A stretch of 64,000 bases of DNA from Fibrobacter sp. UWB16 (GTDB taxonomy: Bacteria; Fibrobacterota; Fibrobacteria; Fibrobacterales; Fibrobacteraceae): contig NZ_OCMS01000001.1 of the NCBI RefSeq assembly GCF_900215325.1, forward strand, positions 868,001 through 932,000, given 5' to 3'. The position numbers were made by a program, and so were the translations under genes. The notes beneath the pieces were generated by a model, which ran no database searches, was not told where the DNA came from, and worked only from the letters and a program-made list of their open reading frames with translations. Shown here one piece after another: positions 7,715 to 15,501 of the stretch. Numbering within the stretch: the first letter of the stretch is position 1; each line of letters begins with the position of its first letter.

Positions 7715-8880
7715 TTTCGTACGCTCCTTTCGATCGTACGTTCCAACAGTTCCAACGTTTCGCGAGCAGAATTTTCCCAGCTGAACGTAAGCGCATAACG
7801 TTTTGCATTCTGACCAAGAGCCGCGCGCAATCCTGCATCGCCATAAATTTTTTCCATTGCCAATGCACACGCGGCCGCATCTCCCGACGGGAACAAAATC
7901 CCCGTCTCGCCGTCACGGACGCTATCGCAGAGTCCCGGCACATCCGACGCAATCGTCGTCTTGCAGAGCTGCGCCGCTTCCATCACCGTGAGGCCCCAGC
8001 CTTCCTTGTAGCTCGTCTGCAACAACGCAAGCGAAGACGAAAGCAGTTCGTACTTGCGAGCGGCAGGCACAAAACCCGTCAGTTCCACCTTGCCATCTAG
8101 GCCATGCGATTTAATCCAGGCCGGAAGCTTTTTCAAAAGCGGACCACCGCCCACAATTTTCAACTGGACTTCGGGATGCGACTTCGAAAAAATTTCAAAC
8201 GCCTCAAGCGCCGTCCAAATTCCCTTGTAACGATGCACACGCGAAAGCCAGATGAAATACGGAGCCCGCGCGTTTTTCAACGCATTGTCCTGCATCGGCA
8301 CATTTTCGTTTGATTCGCAAGAACCGCCACGGAACTGCGCGGCAACCGGAGGCATTTCCGACCCGTTATAAATCACGGAAATTCGGCTTTCGTCCACGCC
8401 AATTTCGGCAAGTTCTTTCTTGGTACTCGGACTCACCACTACAAAATTCTGCGTGCGGTAAAAGAACGGAATAATCCGCTCAAAGAACCAGACCATAAAC
8501 GCAATCGGGAAAATCGCTTCAGCAAAAATCGACTTCCGCCACAAGTGATGCATCTGCACCAGGAGCGGCTTGCGGACGAACCAGTGGGCAAAGACCGGTA
8601 ACTTGTTCAAATCTTCAACAACAACGTCAAAGTTGAATTCGCGGTCAAGCTTTTTCAGATTCAGCGCCACCGTGAGCTGGAACATCAAATCGCCACCCTT
8701 GCGGATGACCTGAATTCCATCGACAACTTCGCGTTCTTTGGCTCCCGGAAATGTCGTCGTAAACAGGACCACCGTGTGGCCCATTTCTACAATCTTTCCG
8801 AAAATGCGATGCAAATGCTTTTCGGCGCCGCCGGCAGCCGGATGCATGCGATCCCGGTAATTTACGACGAGGATTTTCAA
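7711..8880 (-). CDS. GT4-family glycosyltransferase
   Basis: A 389-residue GT-B glycosyltransferase. The N-terminal domain opens with ILVVNYRD and the glycine loop PAAGGAEKHLH (about residues 14-24). The donor domain has VHRYKGIWTALEAF near residue 220 and EGWGLTVMEAAQLC near residue 300, the E-x7-E signature. The start codon is TTG at 8880, chosen because AGGTGA sits five bases upstream and the protein begins right at the first Rossmann strand. Between stop and start of the methyltransferase gene there are only 8 bp, and the downstream flippase overlaps by 4 bp. Pairing with a UPF0104 protein repeats the arrangement at 0.7-2.8 kb. Donor and acceptor are unknown. Confidence 0.88.
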   Translation of the reverse strand: MKILVVNYRDRMHPAAGGAEKHLHRIFGKIVEMGHTVVLFTTTFPGAKEREVVDGIQVIRKGGDLMFQLTVALNLKKLDREFNFDVVVEDLNKLPVFAHWFVRKPLLVQMHHLWRKSIFAEAIFPIAFMVWFFERIIPFFYRTQNFVVVSPSTKKELAEIGVDESRISVIYNGSEMPPVAAQFRGGSCESNENVPMQDNALKNARAPYFIWLSRVHRYKGIWTALEAFEIFSKSHPEVQLKIVGGGPLLKKLPAWIKSHGLDGKVELTGFVPAARKYELLSSSLALLQTSYKEGWGLTVMEAAQLCKTTIASDVPGLCDSVRDGETGILFPSGDAAACALAMEKIYGDAGLRAALGQNAKRYALTFSWENSARETLELLERTIERSVRK

Positions 8881-8888
8881 GCAATCAC

Positions 8889-9665
8889 CTAAGGCTTACG
8901 ACCGATCACGCCGATGCAGAGCTGCGTGTAGTGCATCACCGGCACGGACTGGAGGCTATCCAAAATCTTGTCCTTAATCTTCTGGTAAGCAGTTCCATCG
9001 AGCGGATACTTCGGGAGTTCAATACCGAACTTAAAGCAGAGTTCACGCAGAATGCGGTAGTAAAGATTCGGGCGCATCCAGTCGCCATAAGCATAAACAC
9101 ATTCAAAACCAGCGTCACGCATAAGCGTCTTGAGCTGACCCATCGTGAACTGCTTTTCCCAACCGGCAAACCACTTGTCGAGCGCAATCAAGATATGCTT
9201 GATAATCGTATACGGGTGGACAGTCTGCGGCACATCGCAAAGGCAGCAACCGCCACGCTTGACGATGCGGAAGTTCTCTTGCAAGAGCGGGAGCGAATCC
9301 TTGAAATGTTCGGCCAAGCCCTGATGGAACACCAAGTCAAAAGTGTTGTCCGGGAACGGGGACTTGAAAGCATCGCCACGAACCAAGTGCAAATTCTTGA
9401 GACCTTCACTCTCGCGGAGCGAATTGACAATTTTCAAGCTATTGTCGGCAAAATCGAGCACATAGACATCGGCACCCAAACGAGCGAGTTCGGCACTATC
9501 GCGGCCGGTACCTGCACCGACCTCAAGCACCTTCAGGCCCTCGAGCTTAAAATTCTTCTTAATAGCTTCTATAATAGACGGCGAAGACGGATAGACCTTG
9601 TCCATGTCGTTCTTGCGCTGCCAAAAACGGTTCCATACGGATTGATCGGGCTCTTTAATAGACAT
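8889..9665 (-). CDS. SAM-dependent class I methyltransferase
   Basis: A 258-residue protein with a Rossmann methyltransferase core. Motif I VLEVGAGTGRDSAEL lies near residue 45, the acidic ribose-binding VYVLDFADNSL near residue 70, and the motif-IV region DLVFHQGLAEHF near residue 110. FHQGLAEHF resembles enzymes acting on small molecules or lipids of the Methyltransf_11/25 type. It heads the methyltransferase - GT4 - flippase operon, so a likely substrate is a sugar or lipid-linked glycan handled by those partners, but this is inferred. There is no membrane segment. Confidence 0.85.
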   Translation of the reverse strand: MSIKEPDQSVWNRFWQRKNDMDKVYPSSPSIIEAIKKNFKLEGLKVLEVGAGTGRDSAELARLGADVYVLDFADNSLKIVNSLRESEGLKNLHLVRGDAFKSPFPDNTFDLVFHQGLAEHFKDSLPLLQENFRIVKRGGCCLCDVPQTVHPYTIIKHILIALDKWFAGWEKQFTMGQLKTLMRDAGFECVYAYGDWMRPNLYYRILRELCFKFGIELPKYPLDGTAYQKIKDKILDSLQSVPVMHYTQLCIGVIGRKP

Positions 9666-9701
9666 AACGGGGATAATATATGAAAATTTGATTGTAGAGT
9701 T

Positions 9702-9775
9702 ATTAGTTACTAGTTACTAGTTACTAGAAAACCACTCGTCATCCTCGAAGCGAAGCGTAGGGGATCCAGTAAAGT
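9702..9775. repeat. TTACTAG tandem repeat followed by a REP-like unit
   Basis: Three to four direct copies of TTACTAG (9702-9727) lie upstream of the leftward operon. GTCATCCTCGAAGCGAAGCG...GGATCCAG follows at 9737-9770, a variant of the genome-scattered GTCATCCTG-type repeat that also appears, degraded, at about 20.3 kb. The rest of 9666-10008 shows no convincing gene; a 62-codon frame at 9783 lacks a ribosome site and coding character. Confidence 0.6.
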
Positions 9776-10008
9776 TTCAGATATGAGATATGCGGAAAGC
9801 GTATTCCAAAATGAAACATTGGGCTTTACATTTTTTATTCGGATAGAGCCAATCACCGCGCCCAACTTGTCACGTTTTGAAAAATTTGTTATATTTTTAC
9901 GACAATTTTACAAAATCACGACAGAAATATCGGCCTTTCGGAGCCACGAAAACCGCGAAACCGACATTTAATGGACTTTTTGTAAAAAATTTGGAAAATT
10001 TTACACAA

Positions 10009-10025
10009 TTGGCACGCAACTTGCT
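10009..10025 (+). promoter_or_regulatory. Sigma-54 (RpoN) promoter for the sigma factor gene
   Basis: TTGGCACGCAACTTGCT matches the -24/-12 consensus TGGCACG-N4-TTGCW at every conserved base, with the correct 10-nt distance between the GG and GC doublets. The expected transcript start is near 10036, leaving a short leader with AGGAGCAAGG before the ATG at 10062. No sigma-70 promoter of similar quality is visible nearby. RpoN promoters need an enhancer-binding activator, whose site I cannot identify. Confidence 0.85.
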
Positions 10026-10061
10026 TTAAAAAAGCGATATTATAGGAGCAAGGTTTTTAAA

Positions 10062-10874
10062 ATGCATATTGATTCTACCGATACTACTCTCAAAAGATAC
10101 CTAGAAGATATTCGTCGCACTGCACCTCTCTCCCGCGAAGAAGAACAGATTCTATTCCAGAAAGCTAAAGAAGGCGACAAAATCGCCCGTAAAAAGCTGA
10201 TTTCCGCAAACATGCGCTTTGTTTTGAAGGTCGCCATTCAGTACCGTGGCTGCCCGATTCCGCTTCCGGACTTGGTCAGTGAAGGCGCAATGGGCCTCGT
10301 ACGCGCTATTGAATCGTTCGAACATACCCGTGGTCTTAAATTCATCAGTTACGGCGTTTGGTGGATCAAGGCATACATTACTCGCGCTATTAACGAACAG
10401 GGCAACCTCATCCGCTTGCCGGCAAACCAGCACCTCCGCGTGCGTAAGGCTTTGCACGAACAATCCCGCGGTAAGGAAATCAACGAAGAAATCCGTGAAT
10501 TGATTCAGATCGGTCAGCGCGGCGTTTCGTTCGACAGCCCGCTCAAGGCAGACTCCAAGGCTACTTACGCCGAAGTTCTCCCGGACAGTGGCGCATCGAA
10601 CCCGGAAGCCGATTCCGAAATCCAGAGCGTCGAAGCTTTGGCCCGCGACCTCATGGAACAGCTCCCGGAACGTGAAGCCCGAGTCATCACCGGCATTTTC
10701 GGCATCAACCAGGAAGCACCGCAGACTCTCCGCGAAGTGGGCGAATCCATGAACATCTCCCACGAACGTGTGCGTCAGTTGCGCGACCAGGCTCTCCGCC
10801 GCATCCGCAAGTACAACAGTAAGGACTTCTTGCAAGAAAAGAAGGACGCATTCTTGGCCGCTATCAACAAGTAG
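10062..10874 (+). CDS. RNA polymerase sigma factor, RpoD-related (group 2/3)
   Basis: A 270-residue sigma-70-family protein lacking region 1.1. It begins in region 1.2 (DTTLKRYLEDIRRTAPLS). Region 2 contains DLVSEGAMGLVRAIESF and the -10 recognition stretch FISYGVWWIKAYITRAINEQ (near residues 95-120), and region 4 contains LREVGESMNISHERVRQLR (near residue 225), a helix-turn-helix for the -35 element. The size and the exact region 2.4/4.2 motifs fit an alternative RpoS- or SigA-like factor rather than the essential RpoD, which is usually longer. The gene is preceded by a perfect sigma-54 promoter, implying a sigma cascade. A REP-like hairpin with a T-run follows. Confidence 0.92.
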   Translation: MHIDSTDTTLKRYLEDIRRTAPLSREEEQILFQKAKEGDKIARKKLISANMRFVLKVAIQYRGCPIPLPDLVSEGAMGLVRAIESFEHTRGLKFISYGVWWIKAYITRAINEQGNLIRLPANQHLRVRKALHEQSRGKEINEEIRELIQIGQRGVSFDSPLKADSKATYAEVLPDSGASNPEADSEIQSVEALARDLMEQLPEREARVITGIFGINQEAPQTLREVGESMNISHERVRQLRDQALRRIRKYNSKDFLQEKKDAFLAAINK

Positions 10875-10894
10875 TTAAAAGCCAAAATTAAACT

Positions 10895-10928
10895 TGTCAT
10901 GCCCCGCTCCGACGGGGCATCTCCTTTT
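10895..10928 (+). terminator. REP-like hairpin acting as terminator of the sigma factor gene
   Basis: ATGCCCCG/CGGGGCAT with a six-base loop is followed by TCTCCTTTTTAT. It is a member of the dispersed palindrome family and also lies between the convergent sigma factor and hemW genes, so it may terminate both. Confidence 0.65.
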
Positions 10929-10941
10929 TATGGGGAAAACG

Positions 10942-12102
10942 CTATCGGCAGGCGTTCAGCACATCAGTCACAACGCTGTCCATGAAAATCCAGCCACGGC
11001 CGACAAGTTTTAAGATTCCGCCATCGAGCGTTGCGAAACCTTTCTTGACCCATTGTTCATAGCCTTCCGGCGAAACAGAAATTCCGTCAGCAGCAAGCGC
11101 ATTCAGGTCGAGACCAGAGCGTTGGCGCAGTGAGAGCCATACGCGCTCCGTCAGGATGTCATCTTTATCAAGATCGTCGTAAGTCAGCGATGCATCAGGG
11201 CAACCCGCATTCACGTAATCGCGCCATCGCGGATACATTTCCGGAGCGCAGAAACGGCGACCGCCAAAATAGCTATGCGCTCCCGGCCCAAAGCCAATGT
11301 ACTCACCGCGATTCCAGTAGTTCATGTTATGCAAGCTTTCGTCGCCAGGCTTTGCAAAATTCGAGACCTCATAACGCGCGAAGCCCTTTTTCTCAAGAAT
11401 TTCGACGCTCCCGAGATACATCGGCTCGTACAAACTCTCGTCAATTTTTTCTTCGCCACGAGACACGCGACCGCCCAAAAGCGTCCTCTCGCCCACATTC
11501 AATCCATAAAAGCTCAAGTGCCCAAGCGGAAAATCCGACAAGCAGTCCACATCACTTAAGAAAGAATCGACCGATTGCCCCGGCAAATCAAACATCAGAT
11601 CTGCCGAGACTTTCGCCTGCGGAAGCGAAGTTAACAAACGCAAAGCTTCAAAGCCGCGTTCTACCGTGTGCCTGCGGCCAATGCGGTCCAAGAGCGTTTG
11701 CGAAAACGTTTGAAGTCCAAGGCTAAAGCGGCGCACGCCGCACGAGAGCGCCGTTTGCACAGATTCTTCGGTACACGATTCCGGGTTGAATTCCATCGAA
11801 ACTTCGTCAAGCGCATCTACGCGAACGCCACACGACGCAAGCACCGCAAAAATCCGTTCCAGGCATGCGCTTGGCAAAATCGAAGGCGTCCCGCCACCGA
11901 GATAAAGCGTTCGCGCTTGCGAAAGAACGTTTTGGGATGATGCCGAATGCGATACAGGATGCGCCGCCGTAAAAGCACGGATTTCACGCTCCAACAAGCC
12001 TGCATATTCCTCGAAAAGCCGAGCATTCGCAGGCATCACGCGGAAGTCGCAATAATCGCAAATTTTTGCGCAAAACGGAACGTGAATATAAATACCGAAC
12101 AT
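10942..12102 (-). CDS. hemW: Radical SAM protein HemW (heme chaperone, HemN-like)
   Basis: A 386-residue radical SAM protein whose N-terminus YIHVPFCAKICDYCDF contains the [4Fe-4S] ligands C11-x3-C15-x2-C18. The SAM-binding GGGTPS follows near residue 72, and the C-terminal HemN-like domain includes NYWNRGEYIGFGPGAHS near residue 275. The close HVPFC match and the length (HemW about 380; HemN about 450) favour HemW, a heme-trafficking chaperone, over a true coproporphyrinogen dehydrogenase. It is a single gene, convergent with the sigma factor gene. The start ATG at 12102 places the cluster at the usual distance from the N-terminus. Confidence 0.9.
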   Translation of the reverse strand: MFGIYIHVPFCAKICDYCDFRVMPANARLFEEYAGLLEREIRAFTAAHPVSHSASSQNVLSQARTLYLGGGTPSILPSACLERIFAVLASCGVRVDALDEVSMEFNPESCTEESVQTALSCGVRRFSLGLQTFSQTLLDRIGRRHTVERGFEALRLLTSLPQAKVSADLMFDLPGQSVDSFLSDVDCLSDFPLGHLSFYGLNVGERTLLGGRVSRGEEKIDESLYEPMYLGSVEILEKKGFARYEVSNFAKPGDESLHNMNYWNRGEYIGFGPGAHSYFGGRRFCAPEMYPRWRDYVNAGCPDASLTYDDLDKDDILTERVWLSLRQRSGLDLNALAADGISVSPEGYEQWVKKGFATLDGGILKLVGRGWIFMDSVVTDVLNACR

Positions 12103-12159
12103 AAAACTACGATAAACGAACTTTTACCGCAAAAATATAACTTTTTTCACCTTATCCCC

Positions 12160-12188
12160 TTTACAATTGGAACTTTTATTTCTATAAT
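12160..12188 (+). promoter_or_regulatory. Sigma-70 promoter of the first tRNA-Gly gene
   Basis: TTTACA (12160-12165), a 17-bp spacer and a perfect TATAAT (12183-12188) end 11 bp before the tRNA. The spacing leaves almost no 5' leader. Confidence 0.85.
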
Positions 12189-12199
12189 TGGGTCACCTC

Positions 12200-12272
<73 letters not shown>

Positions 12273-12282
12273 CTAAAAAAAA

Positions 12283-12311
12283 AGAGCCTAGCGTCAAGCT
12301 AGGCTCTTTTG
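12283..12311 (+). terminator. Intrinsic terminator after tRNA-Gly copy 1
   Basis: AGAGCCTAGC-GTCAA-GCTAGGCTCT is a perfect 10-bp stem preceded by nine A and followed by TTTTG, directly downstream of the tRNA. Confidence 0.85.
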
Positions 12312-12407
12312 TTTTATACACAGAATTAGACGAGAACCAGAGAAGAGGGCGCGACCAAATTCTTTCGTGGCTCTCAAAAAAATTTCACTTTTTTCGGGCC
12401 GCACCCC

Positions 12408-12436
12408 TTTATAACTACAAATTTTATTTCTATATA
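12408..12436 (+). promoter_or_regulatory. Sigma-70 promoter of the second tRNA-Gly gene
   Basis: TTTATA (12408-12413), 17 bp, then TATATA (12431-12436), in a block that is nearly identical upstream of copy 3 and similar upstream of copy 1. Confidence 0.75.
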
Positions 12437-12448
12437 TGGGTCACCCTC

Positions 12449-12521
<73 letters not shown>

Positions 12522-12530
12522 CTAAAAAAA

Positions 12531-12565
12531 AGAAAAACCACCTACAAAGGTGGTTTTCTTTTTTT
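12531..12565 (+). terminator. Intrinsic terminator after tRNA-Gly copy 2
   Basis: ACCACCT-ACAA-AGGTGGT, flanked by an A-run and by TTTTCTTTTTTT. The same hairpin with one changed loop base follows copy 3. Confidence 0.85.
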
Positions 12566-12604
12566 ATATCGTAATTTGGACGAGGACCCGAGAAGAGGGG
12601 CCGA

Positions 12605-12709
12605 CTAAACAACGAGATGCACGAAGTGCGTACGAGTTGTTTAGGAATTATCGCGTAGCGATAAGCCCGTAAGGGTGAGGAGTCAGCCCGTGCCTTAGCA
12701 CGGGTGACT
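12605..12709. repeat. Multi-hairpin insertion between tRNA-Gly copies 2 and 3
   Basis: Four consecutive perfect or near-perfect hairpins are packed into 105 bp. CTAAACAAC/GTTGTTTAG (12605-12644) encloses GCAC-GAA-GTGC. TTATCGC-GTA-GCGATAA spans 12648-12664. CCC-GTAA-GGG lies at about 12666. AGTCA.CCCGTGC-CTTA-GCACGGG.TGACT spans 12681-12709. There is no coding sense. It sits in an intertandem spacer whose flanks are shared with the other spacers, so it looks like an inserted palindromic element. Confidence 0.7.
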
Positions 12710-12719
12710 GACGACGAAT

Positions 12720-12737
12720 CATTCCCTTTCCCGCTCT
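12720..12737 (+). pseudogene. Remnant of a tRNA-Gly 3' end
   Basis: ATTCCCTTTCCCGCTCTA matches the 3' end of the neighbouring tRNA-Gly genes (GTCCCTTTTCCCGCTCTA). The corresponding place in the first spacer (ATTCTTTCGTGGCTCTC, about 12358) is a more decayed version. This suggests a once longer tandem array. Confidence 0.5.
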
Positions 12738-12771
12738 ACAAAAAAAAATCACTTTTTTCAGCCATCACCCC

Positions 12772-12800
12772 TTTATAACTACAAATTTTATTTCTATATA
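12772..12800 (+). promoter_or_regulatory. Sigma-70 promoter of the third tRNA-Gly gene
   Basis: TTTATA (12772-12777), 17 bp, then TATATA (12795-12800), the same block as in front of copy 2. Confidence 0.75.
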
Positions 12801-12812
12801 TGGGCTACCCTC

Positions 12813-12885
<73 letters not shown>

Positions 12886-12894
12886 CTAAAGAAA

Positions 12895-12923
12895 AACCAC
12901 CTGCAAAGGTGGTTTTCTTTTTT
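12895..12923 (+). terminator. Intrinsic terminator after tRNA-Gly copy 3
   Basis: AACCACCT-GCAA-AGGTGGTT followed by TTCTTTTTT. Confidence 0.85.
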
Positions 12924-12960
12924 ATCGTAATTTGGACGAGGACCCGTTCCCGTCTAAGTA

Positions 12961-12988
12961 AAAAAAGACGCTGTTAAGCGTCTTTTTT
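12961..12988. terminator. Symmetrical terminator between the tRNA array and putP
   Basis: AAAAAAGACGC-TGTTAA-GCGTCTTTTTT works in both directions, closing the tRNA array and catching leftward read-through from putP. Confidence 0.8.
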
Positions 12989-13031
12989 GTTATCAGGAGC
13001 CAGGCGTTACGGGCTGGTCACCCCCATCCAA

Positions 13032-13067
13032 TTACAGTTTCATATCGCTCAAGCGAGTGCTTTGTAC
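13032..13067 (-). pseudogene. Duplicated C-terminal fragment of a PutP-like gene
   Basis: Read leftward, this stretch encodes VQSTRLSDMKL followed by TAA, matching the last residues of the putP gene just upstream (VESTRLSDIKL and TAA). The nucleotides have diverged at synonymous and other sites, so it is an old duplicate, not a recent copy. The sequence between it and the intact putP stop (13068-13152) is repeat-like and non-coding. Confidence 0.7.
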
Positions 13068-13152
13068 TTTCGCTACGCTCAAGTACCAAATGCTAGGCTC
13101 GGAAATGTCAATGCAAGCATTGACGCTTCGCTCGCCTGACGCATTTGTCAAC

Positions 13153-14694
13153 TTATAGTTTAATGTCAGAAAGTCTCGTGCTTTCCACGCGGTCAAATTC
13201 CAGCTGGATTTCGGCAGAGGGTTCCTTGGTCAAAAGGCTCACGACGACGATCGTCACGAAGGAGAGGATAAAGCCCGGCACGAGTTCGTAAATCTGGAAG
13301 ATTTCAGCAGAGAAGCCGGAGAGGTAGAACTTCCAGATAAACGTCGTAAGGCCACCCACGAGCATACCCGCAACAGCAGCCGGGAGCGTCGTGCGCTTCC
13401 AGAAGAGGGCGAGCAACATAATCGGGCCAAACGTTGCACCGAAACCGCCCCAGGCAAAGCTCACGAGGCTCATCACCACGTCAAGGAAGCTTTTGCCATG
13501 CTTCACGCCATCGGCACTCGGAGCGCCCTGCATAGCGACAATCACGGCAATAAGCGTAATCACCACGACCACGCCACGGCTAACCCACATCACTTCCTTG
13601 TTGCTTGCGTTCTTGCGGAACAGGTGCTTGTAAAGGTCGTTACTGAAAGCGGAAGCAGAAACCAGAAGCTGGGAGTCAGCAGTACTCATGATAGCAGCGA
13701 GAATGGCAGCCATGAGGATAGCGGCAATCGCCGGATGGCAAAGTGCCTGGCAGAGAATCATGAAAATGCGTTCCGGGTCATCAACGGTGATGCCATGAGC
13801 CGTCACGTAATAGCGACCGAGGAGAGCAATCATCACGACAGCGGCAAGGCAGATAATCACCCAAGTCATAGCGATACGGCGAGAATCCTTGATTTCTTCG
13901 GCGTTCTTGATGGACATGAAGCGCACGAGGATGTGCGGCATGCCAAAGTAGCCAAGGCCCCAAGAGAGGCTAGAAATCAGCGCGATAAGGCCAATGGACT
14001 TGCCCGTCGTAGCGTTCGTGAAAAGGCTCATCAAGTACGGGTTCTGAGCGTTCACAGCATCCATCGTCGAGGCAAAGCCGCCAGAGCCGCTCATGATCAT
14101 CAGAGGAATCACGAGGACGGCAATCAGCATCATAGAAGCCTGGATAAAGTCAGTCCAGCACACGGCAAAAAAGCCGCCCATGAACGTGTAGCTCACCACC
14201 ACGATGGCACCGAGAATGAGACCCGTGGTGTAATCCATACCAAAGATGGTGCTGAAGAGTTTTGCGCTAGCGACAAAGCCCGAGACCGTATAGAAAAGGA
14301 AGAAGGCCAAAATGAAAATCGAGGCGATGACGCGGATGATGCCCTTGTTATCGCGGAAACGGTTCGAGAAAAAGTCCGGGAGAGTAATCGAGTCGCCGCA
14401 GAAATGGCTGTACTTGCGGAGCCTGCGACCGACGATTTTCCAGTTGAAGTACGTACCGACCACAAGGCCGATACCGATCCAAGCTTCGGAAAAACCGCTC
14501 ACGAACACGGCGCCCGGAAGGCCCATCAGCATCCAGCCGCTCATGTCGGACGCCTGGGCGGACATGGCGACCACCCACTTGTTCATGCCGCGGTTACCGA
14601 GGTAATAGGCGTTCAGGCTGTTCGCCTTGCGAGAGAAATACGCTCCGATGCCAAGCATCATCAGCAAATAAAGGATAAAGACGACAATCGTCAT
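13153..14694 (-). CDS. putP: Sodium/proline symporter (SSS family)
   Basis: A 513-residue polytopic protein of the sodium:solute symporter family. Several stretches match PutP closely: MMLGIGAYFSRKANSLNAYY at the N-terminus, the sodium- and substrate-site region MSAQASDMSGWMLMGLPGA (about residues 45-62), and the SSS core GFVASAKLF plus SADSQLLVSASAFS in TM9. The role is Na+-driven proline uptake through the inner membrane. It stands alone, with the NAD-binding protein upstream in the same direction but separated by a REP-like element at 14747-14775. A degenerate duplicate of its 3' end lies downstream. Confidence 0.9.
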   Translation of the reverse strand: MTIVVFILYLLMMLGIGAYFSRKANSLNAYYLGNRGMNKWVVAMSAQASDMSGWMLMGLPGAVFVSGFSEAWIGIGLVVGTYFNWKIVGRRLRKYSHFCGDSITLPDFFSNRFRDNKGIIRVIASIFILAFFLFYTVSGFVASAKLFSTIFGMDYTTGLILGAIVVVSYTFMGGFFAVCWTDFIQASMMLIAVLVIPLMIMSGSGGFASTMDAVNAQNPYLMSLFTNATTGKSIGLIALISSLSWGLGYFGMPHILVRFMSIKNAEEIKDSRRIAMTWVIICLAAVVMIALLGRYYVTAHGITVDDPERIFMILCQALCHPAIAAILMAAILAAIMSTADSQLLVSASAFSNDLYKHLFRKNASNKEVMWVSRGVVVVITLIAVIVAMQGAPSADGVKHGKSFLDVVMSLVSFAWGGFGATFGPIMLLALFWKRTTLPAAVAGMLVGGLTTFIWKFYLSGFSAEIFQIYELVPGFILSFVTIVVVSLLTKEPSAEIQLEFDRVESTRLSDIKL

Positions 14695-14746
14695 AAGACC
14701 TCCGTTAGAGTTTTTATAAAAATTAAAAATATTCTTCTATAAAAAG

Positions 14747-14775
14747 GGGATGCCCGCTCGGAGGCGGGCATGACA
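14747..14775. repeat. REP-like palindrome
   Basis: GATGCCCGCTCGGAGGCGGGCATGACA is one unit of the dispersed family, located between the putP start and the stop of the upstream gene at 14779. It may also terminate the two-gene unit upstream. Confidence 0.75.
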
Positions 14776-14778
14776 GCA

Positions 14779-15501
14779 TTACAATTCGCGAAGTTGACGG
14801 TTATAGATAATGCGCTTGCCTTTTACACCATCGGCTGCGCAAACGTGGTCCACGGGAGGCTTGAGCATGTTCGCCACGAGATGCGCGGCAACCGTCTCTG
14901 CAGGCACCGGACGGAAATGCGCCGGCACCCATTCCGGGTGCGCCCCGAAAAGCTTTTGCATCAGCTCTTCGCCAAAGCGCTTGTCCTTATGTTTGCCAAG
15001 AAGCAGTGACGGACGCACGAGCGTCAGGCTATCGAAGCCCATCATCGTAAGGCCTTCTTCAAGTTGCCCCTTCAGGCGGTTATAGAAGAACGGCGAATTC
15101 GAATTTGCCCCCATGGCACTCACGCACAGGAAATGCTTGACACCCTGACGCTTTGCCAAAGCTGCAAGCGTGAGCGGCAAACGCAAATCGACCTTTTCTT
15201 GAGCGGGTTTACTCCCCGCCTGTTTGAGCGTCGTCCCCAGGCAGCAAATCACGGCGTCGCAACCAGCAAAGTTCTTGCAAACGCTAGACGCCCATTGCTC
15301 TTCGGGCCGAGCACTCAAAAGAGCATCAAAATCCACCGCCTCAAAATTAAACTTCGATATGCCATTAAAAATGCCCAGCGCATTCAAGTCTGGGACCGAA
15401 CGCACCGGGCAAAAAACAGATTCCACGTCATCTAAACGGGAAAGCAACTGAGCGACGCTCTTCCCGATAAGTCCTGTGGAGCCAAGAAGAGCGACTTTCA
15501 T
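14779..15501 (-). CDS. NAD(P)-binding Rossmann protein, atypical SDR (HTATIP2/YwnB-like)
   Basis: A 240-residue protein with the dinucleotide-binding start VALLGSTGLIGKSVAQLL (G-x-x-G-x-x-G at residues 7-13), a mid-region VICCLGTTL and HFLCVSAMGANSNSPFFYNR, and the SDR-like Y-x3-K in YNRLKG near residue 147. It fits atypical short-chain dehydrogenases that sense or reduce unknown small molecules. The ATG shares one base with the stop of the lipoprotein phosphatase gene upstream (TAATG), so the two are translationally coupled. Substrate unknown. Confidence 0.82.
   Translation of the reverse strand: MKVALLGSTGLIGKSVAQLLSRLDDVESVFCPVRSVPDLNALGIFNGISKFNFEAVDFDALLSARPEEQWASSVCKNFAGCDAVICCLGTTLKQAGSKPAQEKVDLRLPLTLAALAKRQGVKHFLCVSAMGANSNSPFFYNRLKGQLEEGLTMMGFDSLTLVRPSLLLGKHKDKRFGEELMQKLFGAHPEWVPAHFRPVPAETVAAHLVANMLKPPVDHVCAADGVKGKRIIYNRQLREL

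Noticed and set aside
9783-9971. Small frame between the methyltransferase and the sigma factor
   Set aside because: No ribosome site, low-complexity composition and no motif; the region is better explained by repeats and the sigma-54 promoter.
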